A stretch of 29,490 bases of DNA from NCBI GenBank assembly GCA_002375995.1, contig DFNI01000014.1, forward strand, positions 1 through 29,490. The letters run 5' to 3'. The stretch is from Acetothermia bacterium UBA3571. Lineage in GTDB: Bacteria; Bipolaricaulota; Bipolaricaulia; Bipolaricaulales; Bipolaricaulaceae. Under the pieces are notes generated by a model, which was not told the origin of the DNA, ran no database searches, and saw only the letters and a list, made by a program, of their open reading frames with translations. This document shows positions 13,600 to 20,853 of the stretch, in pieces (the first letter of the stretch is position 1; the number at the start of each line of letters is the position of its first letter). The translations under genes were made by a program, and so were the position numbers.

Positions 13600-15954
13600 T
13601 TAAGAGGAGGGCGAGATCCGAAGAGGTGTCTTCGGGACCACCCGGCGGAGCTTGTAGCGGCCCTGTTCATCGATCTCCACGATCTCCACTAAGATGGTGT
13701 CGCCCTTTTTGGCCACCTGGCGGGGATCCTTGGCGCCCTCGCCCAGGCGGGTCTTGTGCACGAGCCCTCGGACGCCGGGGGCGAGCTCCACGAAGATCCC
13801 GTAGTCGACCACGTTGGTGACCTTGCCCTGGACGATGTCGCCCACCTTGAAGGTGGGGCGCTCCTCCACCCGCTTCAGCTCCGGGCGGCCCATCTCGTCG
13901 GAGCCGATGACCTCCACCAGGACCTCGTCCCCCGGCTTCACCACGTCCTCCACCTTCTGCACGAACCCTTCGGAGAGGTTGGAGATATGGATAAGTCCTT
14001 CCACCCCGGGGCGGATCTCCACGAAGGCCCCGAAGGGGGCGATGCGCTTCACCTTCACCTTGAGGATCTTCCCCACTTCCAGCTCCTGGGTCAGCTCCTC
14101 GATAGCCGCCCTAGCCTTCTCCACCGCCTCGCGGGAAGAGCCCACGATCCGCACGAGGCCGTCGTCCTCTATCTCGATCTCGGTGTCGGTGGTCTCCTGG
14201 ATCTCGCGGATGGTGCGGCCCCCGGGGCCGATGACGAGGCCGATCTTCTCCACCGGGATCCGCATGAGCTCCAGGATCGGGGCGTAAGGGGAGATTTGAG
14301 TGCGGGGCTTAGGCAAGGCCTCGAGCATCACCCGCAGGATCTCCATCCGGGCCCTCCGGGCCTGTTCCAAGGCCTCCCTGAGGAGCGCCTCGCTTATTCC
14401 CCCGATCTTGACATCCATTTGGAACGCGGTGACGCCACGCTCGGTCCCCGCCACCTTGAAGTCCATGTCGCCGAAGTGGTCCTCCAGGCCCTGGATGTCG
14501 GTGAGGATCACGTAGCGGTCCCCTTCGGTGATGAGCCCCATGGCTACCCCGGCCACCGGGGCCTTTATGGGGACGCCGGCGTCCATGAGGGCGAGCGACC
14601 CCGAGCACACCGAGGCCATAGACGAAGAGCCGTTGGACTCGAGGATCTCCGACACCAACCGGATGATGTAGGGAAACTCGTCCTCCGGCGGGATCACCGC
14701 AAGAAGCGCTCCCTCCGCCAGGTGCCCGTGGCCGATCTCCCGGCGCGAAGGCGCCCCCAGCCTCCCCGCCTCCCCCACGCAGAAGGGGGGGAAGTTGTAG
14801 TGGAACATGAACCGTTTGAGTCCCTCCTCGATCATGAGGTCGATGATCTGGGCGTCGCGGCGGGTGGCCCCCAGGGTGCAGGTCCCCAGGGACTGGGTCT
14901 CGCCCCGGGTGAAGAGCGCGGAGCCGTGTACCCGGGGGAGGAGCCCCACTTTGACGGACATGGGCCGGATCTCGTCGGGCTTCCTCCCGTCGATCCGCAC
15001 TCCCTCCTCCAGGACCAACTTCCGCACGTACTCCCGGTAGAGCTCCTGGAAGATCTCCCCGGCGAGCTTCTCGACCTCTCCCCGCTCTTCCTCGGGGTAC
15101 TCGGCGAGGAGGGCTTCGATGGCCTCCTCCTCAAGCTCCTCGGCCAGCCTCTCCCGGTCCTTCTTGGAGGGGGCCTCCCGGAGCCGGGGGAGTTTATCCC
15201 ACACCAGCTCCCGCATCCTCTCCCGAACCCTCTCCTCCTCTGGGGAGGGCTCGGGGACAGGGTGCTTTTCCACTGGAACCTTGGCTACGAACCGCTCCTG
15301 GAGCGAGATGAGCTCTTTGATCACCTCGTGGGCCTTGCGGATCGCCTCAAGGACCTTCTCCTCGGGGACCTCTCGCATGTGGCCCTCTACCATGGTGACC
15401 GTGTCCGCGGTCCCGGCCACGGTGATGTCCATGTCCCCTTCCTCCAGGACCGCCGCCGGGGGATTGACCACGATCTCCCCGTTTTCCATCCCCACCTTTA
15501 CCCCGGCAATGGGTCCCTGGAAGGGGGCCGGGGAGATCATGAGGGCCGCGGAGGCCCCGAGCATTGCCGCCACCTCCGGCGCGCAGTCCTTCTCCGCCGA
15601 GAGCACCGTGGCGATGATCTGGATCTCTTCTTTGTAGCGCTTGGGGAAGAGGGGCCGAATGGGGCGGTCAATCAAGCGCGCCGCCAGGATCGCCTCATCG
15701 GAGGGCTTCCCCTCCCGCTTGAAGAACCCCCCAGGGATCTTCCCCCCGGCGTAGAACTTCTCCTCGAAGTCCACCCGGAGGGGGAAATACCCGGGGTCCT
15801 CCTCCAGGGGACGTACCACCGCGGTCACCAAGACCTTGGTATCTCCCCACGTCACCAACACGGCCCCATCGGCCTGTTTGGCCATGAGGCCCGTCTCCAG
15901 TACAAGGGTCCTTCCCGCCAGTTCTCCTTCTTCGATTACGTACGGACGTTGCAC
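13600..15954 (-). CDS. pnp: Polynucleotide phosphorylase with two S1 domains
   Basis: A 784-residue 3'-5' exoribonuclease that degrades RNA phosphorolytically. Order of parts: RNase PH domain 1 (about 5-140), helical linker, RNase PH domain 2 (about 320-545) with RREIGHGHLAEGAL and the catalytic region DIQGLEDHFGDMDFKVAGT, KH domain (about 562-624) with GPGG at 576-579, then an S1 domain (625-695, VKRIAPFGAFVEIRPGVEGL) and a second S1-like domain (702-773, VTNVVDYGIFVELAPGVRGL). Typical bacterial PNPases are about 700 residues with one S1, so the extra 75-80 residues are a real addition. GTG 15954 lies 3 bases after the rpsO stop, downstream of AAGAGG. Regulation with rpsO is probable from the shared transcript. 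Confidence 0.96.
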   Translation of the reverse strand: MQRPYVIEEGELAGRTLVLETGLMAKQADGAVLVTWGDTKVLVTAVVRPLEEDPGYFPLRVDFEEKFYAGGKIPGGFFKREGKPSDEAILAARLIDRPIRPLFPKRYKEEIQIIATVLSAEKDCAPEVAAMLGASAALMISPAPFQGPIAGVKVGMENGEIVVNPPAAVLEEGDMDITVAGTADTVTMVEGHMREVPEEKVLEAIRKAHEVIKELISLQERFVAKVPVEKHPVPEPSPEEERVRERMRELVWDKLPRLREAPSKKDRERLAEELEEEAIEALLAEYPEEERGEVEKLAGEIFQELYREYVRKLVLEEGVRIDGRKPDEIRPMSVKVGLLPRVHGSALFTRGETQSLGTCTLGATRRDAQIIDLMIEEGLKRFMFHYNFPPFCVGEAGRLGAPSRREIGHGHLAEGALLAVIPPEDEFPYIIRLVSEILESNGSSSMASVCSGSLALMDAGVPIKAPVAGVAMGLITEGDRYVILTDIQGLEDHFGDMDFKVAGTERGVTAFQMDVKIGGISEALLREALEQARRARMEILRVMLEALPKPRTQISPYAPILELMRIPVEKIGLVIGPGGRTIREIQETTDTEIEIEDDGLVRIVGSSREAVEKARAAIEELTQELEVGKILKVKVKRIAPFGAFVEIRPGVEGLIHISNLSEGFVQKVEDVVKPGDEVLVEVIGSDEMGRPELKRVEERPTFKVGDIVQGKVTNVVDYGIFVELAPGVRGLVHKTRLGEGAKDPRQVAKKGDTILVEIVEIDEQGRYKLRRVVPKTPLRISPSS

Positions 15955-15957
15955 CTT

Positions 15958-16230
15958 TTATACACCTCTTATGCCTAAGCGTTCGATGAGCTCTTTGTAG
16001 CGCTGGGGATCAGTCCGCTGGAGGTATCGGAGAAGTCGGCGGCGCCGTCCCACCATCTTATACAGGCCCACCCGGGAATGGAAGTCCTTGCGGTGGACCT
16101 TCAGGTGCTCGGTGAGCTCCCTTATGCGCTCGGTGAGCAGGGCCACCTGTACCTCCACCGAACCGGTATCACCGGGATGCTGGGCGAACTGGTCAATGAT
16201 CTCCTTCTTTTTCTCCTGGGTAAGCGCCAT
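15958..16230 (-). CDS. rpsO: 30S ribosomal protein S15
   Basis: A 90-residue protein matching S15 throughout: MALTQEKKKEIIDQFA, HPGDTGSVEVQVALLTERI, the LTEHLKVHRKDFHSR block and GRRRRLLRYLQ. It binds 16S rRNA in the small-subunit platform. ATG 16230 is placed by GGAGGTG seven bases upstream; a GTG at 16236 would add two residues but has no better site. The rpsO-pnp order is widely conserved. It starts 16 bases before the deaminase coding end in the transcript order (the deaminase gene comes first), so the ribosomal gene may depend on the promoter at 17.5 kb or on one inside the deaminase gene. Confidence 0.97.
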   Translation of the reverse strand: MALTQEKKKEIIDQFAQHPGDTGSVEVQVALLTERIRELTEHLKVHRKDFHSRVGLYKMVGRRRRLLRYLQRTDPQRYKELIERLGIRGV

Positions 16231-16246
16231 AAACACCTCCGAAAGC

Positions 16247-17533
16247 TCAGCGGAATTTCCGAGCTAGCTCCCGACAACGGGCCAAGATCTTCTCCTCATC
16301 TAGGGTTAAGAGGTTGCGGCCCTCCATCAGGATCTCGCCCCCGACCATCACCATCTCTACGTCGGCTCCAGAGGCAGTATACACGAGATCCGCCAGGGGA
16401 TCATGTCCGGGCGTGAAGTGGACCGCATCGAGGTCGAAGAGGACACAGTCGGCAAGATACCCTTCCTCGATGGCCCCGAGGTCCTTGGCCCAGCCCAGAG
16501 CCGTTGCCCCCCGCTGGGTGGCGCTCTTCAGGGCCTCGGGCGCCGGCATAGCGCGGGAATCCCCTGCTTTCGCCTTGGCCAGGATGGCTGCCAGGCGCAT
16601 CTCCCGGACCATGTCCAGGGTGTTATTGGACGCGGCCCCATCCGTGCCGATGGCCAGGTTCACCCCACCCTGAAGCATCGCCCATGCGGGGGCGATGCCG
16701 CTTGCGAGCTTCAGGTTGGAGCTGGGGCAGTGGGCCACGCTCACATTGTGGGCAGCGAGGATGTCGATGTCCTTTTCGCTTACCCACACACAATGGGCGG
16801 CGATGGTGGAGACGGCGAAGGCCCCCAACTCTTCGAGCCACTGTACCGGGCTTTTCCCGTGGCGCTCCCGGTGGGACTCCACCTCTTCCTTGGTCTCGGC
16901 GATGTGGGTGTGAAGGGGGATCTTCAGCTCCTTGGCCAGGTGCACCGCCTCCCTCCATACCTCCGGCCCGCAAGTGTAGGGCGCATGGGGAGAGAGGGCG
17001 GTGCGGATACGCCCCCCGGCGGCCCCGTTCCACTCCCGGGCAAACTTCTCGGCTGCCTTGAGCTCAGGTTCTACTCGCTCAGGGGTGGGAGCGATGACCC
17101 CGTAGGAAAGCAAGGCCCGGAGGCCCGCTTCCTCCACCGCCCGCCCCACCTCCTCCATGAAGAAGTACATATCGGCGAACGCGGTGGTCCCGGTGCGGAT
17201 CATCTCCACAAGCCCCAAGAGGGAAAACCAGTACACGATCTCACCGGTCAATTTCCTTTCGGCAGGCCAGATCTTCTTTTCTAACCAATCTTTCAAGGCG
17301 AGGTCCTCGGCGAGGCCACGGAAGAGGGTCATAGCTAGATGAGTGTGGGCATTTACGAAGCCGGGGACGAGGAGTTTTCCCTCGGCCTCGATCACCTTAT
17401 CGAACTCGCCTTGGGCTTCCCCCGGGGGGAACACACCGGAAAAGCGTGCTCCCTCCACCACCACATCCGCGGCGGGGGTGACTCCCTCCCCCGGTCGCCT
17501 CACCACCGCGGCCCCTTTGATCAAGATCCGCAT
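16247..17533 (-). CDS. mtaD: Amidohydrolase, 5-methylthioadenosine/S-adenosylhomocysteine deaminase type
   Basis: A 428-residue metal-dependent deaminase of the TrzN/MtaD branch. Metal ligands are His63 and His65 in GFVNAHTHLAMTLFRG, the His of HTHIAETKEEV, the His of AAHCVWVSEKD and the Asp of AIGTDGAASNN. SPHAPYTCGPE and HCPSSNLKLASG are typical for the MTA/SAH deaminases, which act in purine and methionine salvage. Length is normal. ATG 17533 follows GGGGATT; there is no strong ribosome site. Minus-strand TATACT ends about 9 bases before the start, so the transcript may be nearly leaderless. A related substrate such as another aminopurine or a guanine-like base is possible. Confidence 0.88.
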   Translation of the reverse strand: MRILIKGAAVVRRPGEGVTPAADVVVEGARFSGVFPPGEAQGEFDKVIEAEGKLLVPGFVNAHTHLAMTLFRGLAEDLALKDWLEKKIWPAERKLTGEIVYWFSLLGLVEMIRTGTTAFADMYFFMEEVGRAVEEAGLRALLSYGVIAPTPERVEPELKAAEKFAREWNGAAGGRIRTALSPHAPYTCGPEVWREAVHLAKELKIPLHTHIAETKEEVESHRERHGKSPVQWLEELGAFAVSTIAAHCVWVSEKDIDILAAHNVSVAHCPSSNLKLASGIAPAWAMLQGGVNLAIGTDGAASNNTLDMVREMRLAAILAKAKAGDSRAMPAPEALKSATQRGATALGWAKDLGAIEEGYLADCVLFDLDAVHFTPGHDPLADLVYTASGADVEMVMVGGEILMEGRNLLTLDEEKILARCRELARKFR

Positions 17534-17635
17534 AATCCCCAGAGTATAGCCGCGAGGTTCTCAAGAGGGAAATTTTTCGGGCCACCCTTCGGACGTGTTG
17601 TTGGTCGCGGTTCCCCGTGTTACCCTGGGATCGAC
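17534..17635. promoter_or_regulatory. Divergent intergenic region between the deaminase and racemase genes
   Basis: This 102-bp gap must carry promoters for both long runs. On the minus strand a TATACT (reverse complement at 17543-17548) could be the -10 box for the deaminase-rpsO-pnp run, with only a poor -35 at 17-bp distance. On the plus strand I see only weak boxes, such as TTGGTC at 17601. The central bases 17565-17580 are rich in A and T. No palindrome of note. Confidence 0.4.
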
Positions 17636-18325
17636 GTGAAGCGGATCGGGATCTTGGGCGGCGTGAGCGCGGAGTCCACGGCGACCTACTACTTGACGAT
17701 CACCCGGGAGTACATCCGCAGGTTCGGCGATACAGGCTACCCGGAGATTCTCATTTATTCGGTCTCTTTCGCCGAGTATGCGGCGCTTCAGCACGCGGGT
17801 CGCTGGGAGGAGCTCGCCGCCAAGATGGCGGAAGCGTTCCGGGCCCTGGCCCAAGCCGGGGCCGAGTTCGGCCTCATCGCCGCCAACACTCTGCACATCG
17901 TGTTCGATAAGGTACAAGCCCTTTCCCCCATTCCCCTGCTGAGCATCGTGGAGGCCACCGCCCGGGCAGTGCGGAAGGCGGGATTGAGCCGGGTGGGGCT
18001 TTTGGGCACCAGGTTCACCATGGAGCGGGAATTCTTCCGCCGCGGACTCTCGTCCTTCGGGATAGAGGTCTTGGTGCCACCTCCGGAAGAGCGGGAGCTG
18101 GTACACCGGGTGATCTACGGGGAGCTCGTCCGCGGGGAAGTGCGGGATGGGTCCCGTGGCGAGCTCCTCCAGGCCATCGCGGGCCTTTCCCGGCGGGGCG
18201 CCCAGGGGGTGATCCTGGGGTGTACGGAGCTCCCCCTTCTCATTCGGCCCGAGGACGTGGAGCTCCCCCTGTTCGACACCGCGCGCATCCACGCCCTCGC
18301 CGCCCTGGAGGAGGCCTTAGGATAA
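17636..18325 (+). CDS. Aspartate/glutamate racemase family protein
   Basis: A 229-residue protein of the PLP-independent Asp/Glu racemase superfamily. It begins KRIGILGGVSAESTATYY, a variant of the GILGGMGPEAT pattern, and contains IAANTLHIVFD at 81-91 and GCTELPLL from Gly195. The second catalytic cysteine is present (Cys196). The first is replaced: in aspartate racemases a Cys usually precedes NT, but here it is Ala83. This could mean a changed reaction or use of another base. Start GTG 17636 is chosen because homology begins right after it; its ribosome site is poor (TGGGAT). It is the first gene of the plus-strand run, 18 bases before the nucleotidyltransferase. Substrate unknown. Confidence 0.85.
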   Translation: MKRIGILGGVSAESTATYYLTITREYIRRFGDTGYPEILIYSVSFAEYAALQHAGRWEELAAKMAEAFRALAQAGAEFGLIAANTLHIVFDKVQALSPIPLLSIVEATARAVRKAGLSRVGLLGTRFTMEREFFRRGLSSFGIEVLVPPPEERELVHRVIYGELVRGEVRDGSRGELLQAIAGLSRRGAQGVILGCTELPLLIRPEDVELPLFDTARIHALAALEEALG

Positions 18326-18343
18326 CCACGGCGGAGGAAAGCT

Positions 18344-19261
18344 ATGGGGGAACTGACACTGGTGGTAATGGCAGCTGGGGTAGGGAGCCGCTTCGGTGGC
18401 CCAAAGCAGCTTGAGCCCATCGGACCCAACGGAGAAACCTTCAGCGATTACTCTGTCTACGATGCACTGCGGGCGGGCTTCAGGAAGGTGGTCTTCATCC
18501 TCAGCCGGGAGGTGGAGAGTGCCTTCCGGGCCCGGGTGGGAAGGAGGATCGAGCGGCACTGTCCGGTGGACTACGTGATCCAGCGCCTGGAGGACCTCCC
18601 TCCGGGGTTCTCGGTGCCCCCTGGAAGGAGGAAGCCATGGGGCACCGCCCACGCCATTCTCTCCTGTAAGGACGTGGTGGACTCCCACTTCGCGGTGATA
18701 AACGCCGACGATTTCTACGGCCAAACCTCCTTCCAAGCCCTGGCGGACTTCCTCGCGAGCCTGGATCCGAAAGAAGAAACCCTTGAGATATGTCTCGTGG
18801 GGTACAAGGTGGAAAACACTTTGAGCTCCCACGGCCCGGTGACCCGGGGGGTATGTGATGTGGACGGAAATGGGTATCTTGTGCGGATTCGGGAACGGCG
18901 GGGGGTACAGCGGCGTGACGGGAGAATCGTGTACCCAGCCGATGGGGAAGGTTGGGCGGAACTTCCCCCTGGAACTGTAGTATCCATGAACATGTGGGGC
19001 TTCCCCCCGAGCATCTTTCGGGAGCTTGAGACACGGTTCCCCCGTTTCCTCCGGGAACACATCCACGAGATCGAGACGGCGGAGTTCCTCCTCCCGGAGG
19101 TGGTACGGGATTTGGTGGAAGAGGGGCGGGCGCGGGTACGGGTCCTTCCCACGCAGGAACGTTGGTTCGGGGTCACCCATCGGGAGGACCTCCCTGACGC
19201 CAGGGCCGCGGTGTTGGAACTCATCGAGAAAGGCGTTTACCCGGAGAAACTTTGGGATTGA
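18344..19261 (+). CDS. Sugar-phosphate nucleotidyltransferase-like protein (NTP transferase fold)
   Basis: A 305-residue GT-A-type nucleotidyltransferase. The nucleotide-binding signature is VVMAAGVGSRFGGPKQLEPIG (residues 7-27, broken here by normal variation), followed by KPWGTAHAIL (97-106) and the metal-binding INADDFYG (119-126). VSMNMWGFPPSIF near residue 212 is like the end of the catalytic domain in hexose-1-phosphate nucleotidyltransferases. The family couples a sugar 1-phosphate to an NTP with release of pyrophosphate. The next gene is galactokinase, so the sugar may be galactose 1-phosphate; this is inference. ATG 18344 follows GGAGGAAAGCT. The gene ends 55 bases before the galactokinase start. 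Confidence 0.8.
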   Translation: MGELTLVVMAAGVGSRFGGPKQLEPIGPNGETFSDYSVYDALRAGFRKVVFILSREVESAFRARVGRRIERHCPVDYVIQRLEDLPPGFSVPPGRRKPWGTAHAILSCKDVVDSHFAVINADDFYGQTSFQALADFLASLDPKEETLEICLVGYKVENTLSSHGPVTRGVCDVDGNGYLVRIRERRGVQRRDGRIVYPADGEGWAELPPGTVVSMNMWGFPPSIFRELETRFPRFLREHIHEIETAEFLLPEVVRDLVEEGRARVRVLPTQERWFGVTHREDLPDARAAVLELIEKGVYPEKLWD

Positions 19262-19316
19262 GGGAACGTGCTCGCTCGGTGGCTCAGCTCCCCCTGCGTC
19301 CAGCCTCGATAAAGCC

Positions 19317-20483
19317 GTGAACGCCCTCGATGCCCGAAAGCTCCTGTGGAAGGTGTTCGGCCCCGGACAGGATGCCCTGGTCGCCCGAGCGCCGGGGCGG
19401 GTAAACCTGATCGGGGAGCACACCGATTACAACGAGGGGTATGTGTTGCCCTTCGCCGTGAACCGCTACACGGAGGTGGCGCTACGGCCCCGTCGTGATA
19501 TGCAGGTCATGGTCTACACTGCCGCGTTCGCGGAGACCTTCGCCTCCCGGCTTCCCCTGGGCAACCCGGAGCCCCGGGGACGGTGGTCCGATTACATCGT
19601 GGGGGTCCTATGGGAGTTCGAGAAACTCCAAGCTCTTCCCCACGGGTTCGAGGCCGCCATCGCGAGTAATGTTCCCTTGGGGGCGGGGCTCTCCAGCTCC
19701 GCCTCCCTGGAAGTGGCTTTTGCAGCGGGACTTGCCCGGCTCTACGGGATTGAGGTTGGAGGAACGGAACTCGTGCGGTTGTGCCAACGGGCGGAGACCG
19801 GGTTCGTGGGGATGCCCTGTGGCATCATGGACCAGTACGTGGTCTACTTCGGGGAGGCCGGGAAGGCGTTGTTCTTGGATACCCGGGCCTTGGAACACGA
19901 GCCGGTCCCCTTGGATCTTCCAGGGATAGCCTTTTTGGTGGTGGAAAGCCGCGTCAAGCGCGTCCTGGCGGCCTCGGGGTACACCGCCCGGAGGCGGGAG
20001 TGCGAGGACGCGGTCCGCTGGCTCTCCCGCCGGTTCCCAGCGGTGGGAGTGCGTTCGCTTCGGGATGTGAACCGGGAAACGCTGGAGAAGGTCCGGGGAG
20101 AAATGCCCGAAATCCTCTGGAATCGTGCCCTGCACGTGGTGGAGGAGAACGCTCGGGTTTTGGCCGCGGTGAAGGCGCTAAAAGCGAAAGATGTGCGGAA
20201 GGTGGGTGAGCTCCTTTACTCCTCCCATATTTCCTTACGGGACCTCTTCCAGGTCAGCATCCCCGAGCTCGATTTCCTGGTGGAGTGGGGTATGGCCCAT
20301 GGGGCACTGGGGGCGCGCCTTGTGGGGGGAGGGTTCGGTGGGATCACCTTGCACCTCGTGCCGGAGGAGGTACAGGATTACGCTGAAGCACTGAAGGAAG
20401 CGTACCGGCGCCGCTTCGGACGGGAGGCGGAGGTCATGGAGGTCCGCCCGAGCCCCGGGGCGCAGAGGCTCGCCCCCCATTAG
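19317..20483 (+). CDS. galK: Galactokinase (GHMP kinase)
   Basis: A 388-residue GHMP kinase with all three family motifs. The galactokinase signature GRVNLIGEHTDYNEGYVLP starts at Gly27, with Arg28, Glu34, His35 and Asp37. The ATP loop PLGAGLSSSAS is at 120-130. CGIMDQYV holds the catalytic Asp172, and GARLVGGGFGGITLHLV is the C-terminal motif. It phosphorylates the anomeric position of galactose with ATP. GTG 19317 is the only sensible start in frame; it has no Shine-Dalgarno, so the true start is a little uncertain. The usual partner galT is absent; instead a nucleotidyltransferase lies directly upstream. The 3' neighbour is yraN, 34 bases away. Confidence 0.93.
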   Translation: MNALDARKLLWKVFGPGQDALVARAPGRVNLIGEHTDYNEGYVLPFAVNRYTEVALRPRRDMQVMVYTAAFAETFASRLPLGNPEPRGRWSDYIVGVLWEFEKLQALPHGFEAAIASNVPLGAGLSSSASLEVAFAAGLARLYGIEVGGTELVRLCQRAETGFVGMPCGIMDQYVVYFGEAGKALFLDTRALEHEPVPLDLPGIAFLVVESRVKRVLAASGYTARRRECEDAVRWLSRRFPAVGVRSLRDVNRETLEKVRGEMPEILWNRALHVVEENARVLAAVKALKAKDVRKVGELLYSSHISLRDLFQVSIPELDFLVEWGMAHGALGARLVGGGFGGITLHLVPEEVQDYAEALKEAYRRRFGREAEVMEVRPSPGAQRLAPH

Positions 20484-20517
20484 CCGGTAGAGCTCCCCAC
20501 CGCTACCATTACCCCAA

Positions 20518-20853
20518 ATGGAGTGGAGGGAAGCTGAGGAGCGGGCGTGTCAGTACCTCCGTTCCCTGGGCTATCTCATCGTCGCCCGCAACTGGCGCTG
20601 GCGCGGCGGGGAGGTGGACATCATCGCAAAAGACGGGGACACCCTGGTCTTCGTAGAGGTAAAGCACCGGGCCGGAGGACGGTTCGGCGCCCCCGCGGAG
20701 GCGGTGGATTCTCGGAAGCGGAAAAAGCTCCTCCTCGCCGCCAAAGCTTTCTTGGGCAAGGATCTGGGGAAGGTCCCAGTACGGTTCGACGTGATCTCCT
20801 TGCTCGGGAGGGAGCTTTCCCACTTCAAAGGTGCCTTCGGGGAGGATGGGTGA
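20518..20853 (+). CDS. YraN/UPF0102 family endonuclease-like protein
   Basis: A 111-residue protein with the PD-(D/E)xK-type core GEVDIIAKDGDTLVFVEVK (31-49: Glu32, Asp34, Glu47, Lys49), which is the UPF0102 family signature. Length is typical. The family is predicted to act on DNA; its cellular role is not settled. ATG 20518 has no ribosome site. TACCAT lies about 8 bases before it, so a leaderless or coupled start is possible. The stop overlaps the comM start as TGATG, and yraN-comM pairing is common in bacteria. Confidence 0.88.
   Translation: MEWREAEERACQYLRSLGYLIVARNWRWRGGEVDIIAKDGDTLVFVEVKHRAGGRFGAPAEAVDSRKRKKLLLAAKAFLGKDLGKVPVRFDVISLLGRELSHFKGAFGEDG

Noticed and set aside
13756..15978. 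A 740-codon open frame on the plus strand opposite pnp
   Set aside because: It is the antisense of a clear PNPase in a high-G+C gene, is rich in His, Pro, Gly and Leu without recognisable motifs, and has no ribosome site. Long antisense frames are normal at this composition.
17339..17635. N-terminal extension of the racemase into the deaminase gene
   Set aside because: The extra 99 residues overlap the divergent gene on the opposite strand and homology begins at the GTG 17636.
19026..19316. N-terminal extension of the galactokinase overlapping the nucleotidyltransferase
   Set aside because: The added residues are an out-of-frame reading of the upstream gene, rich in Arg and Ser, and galactokinase length is complete from 19317.
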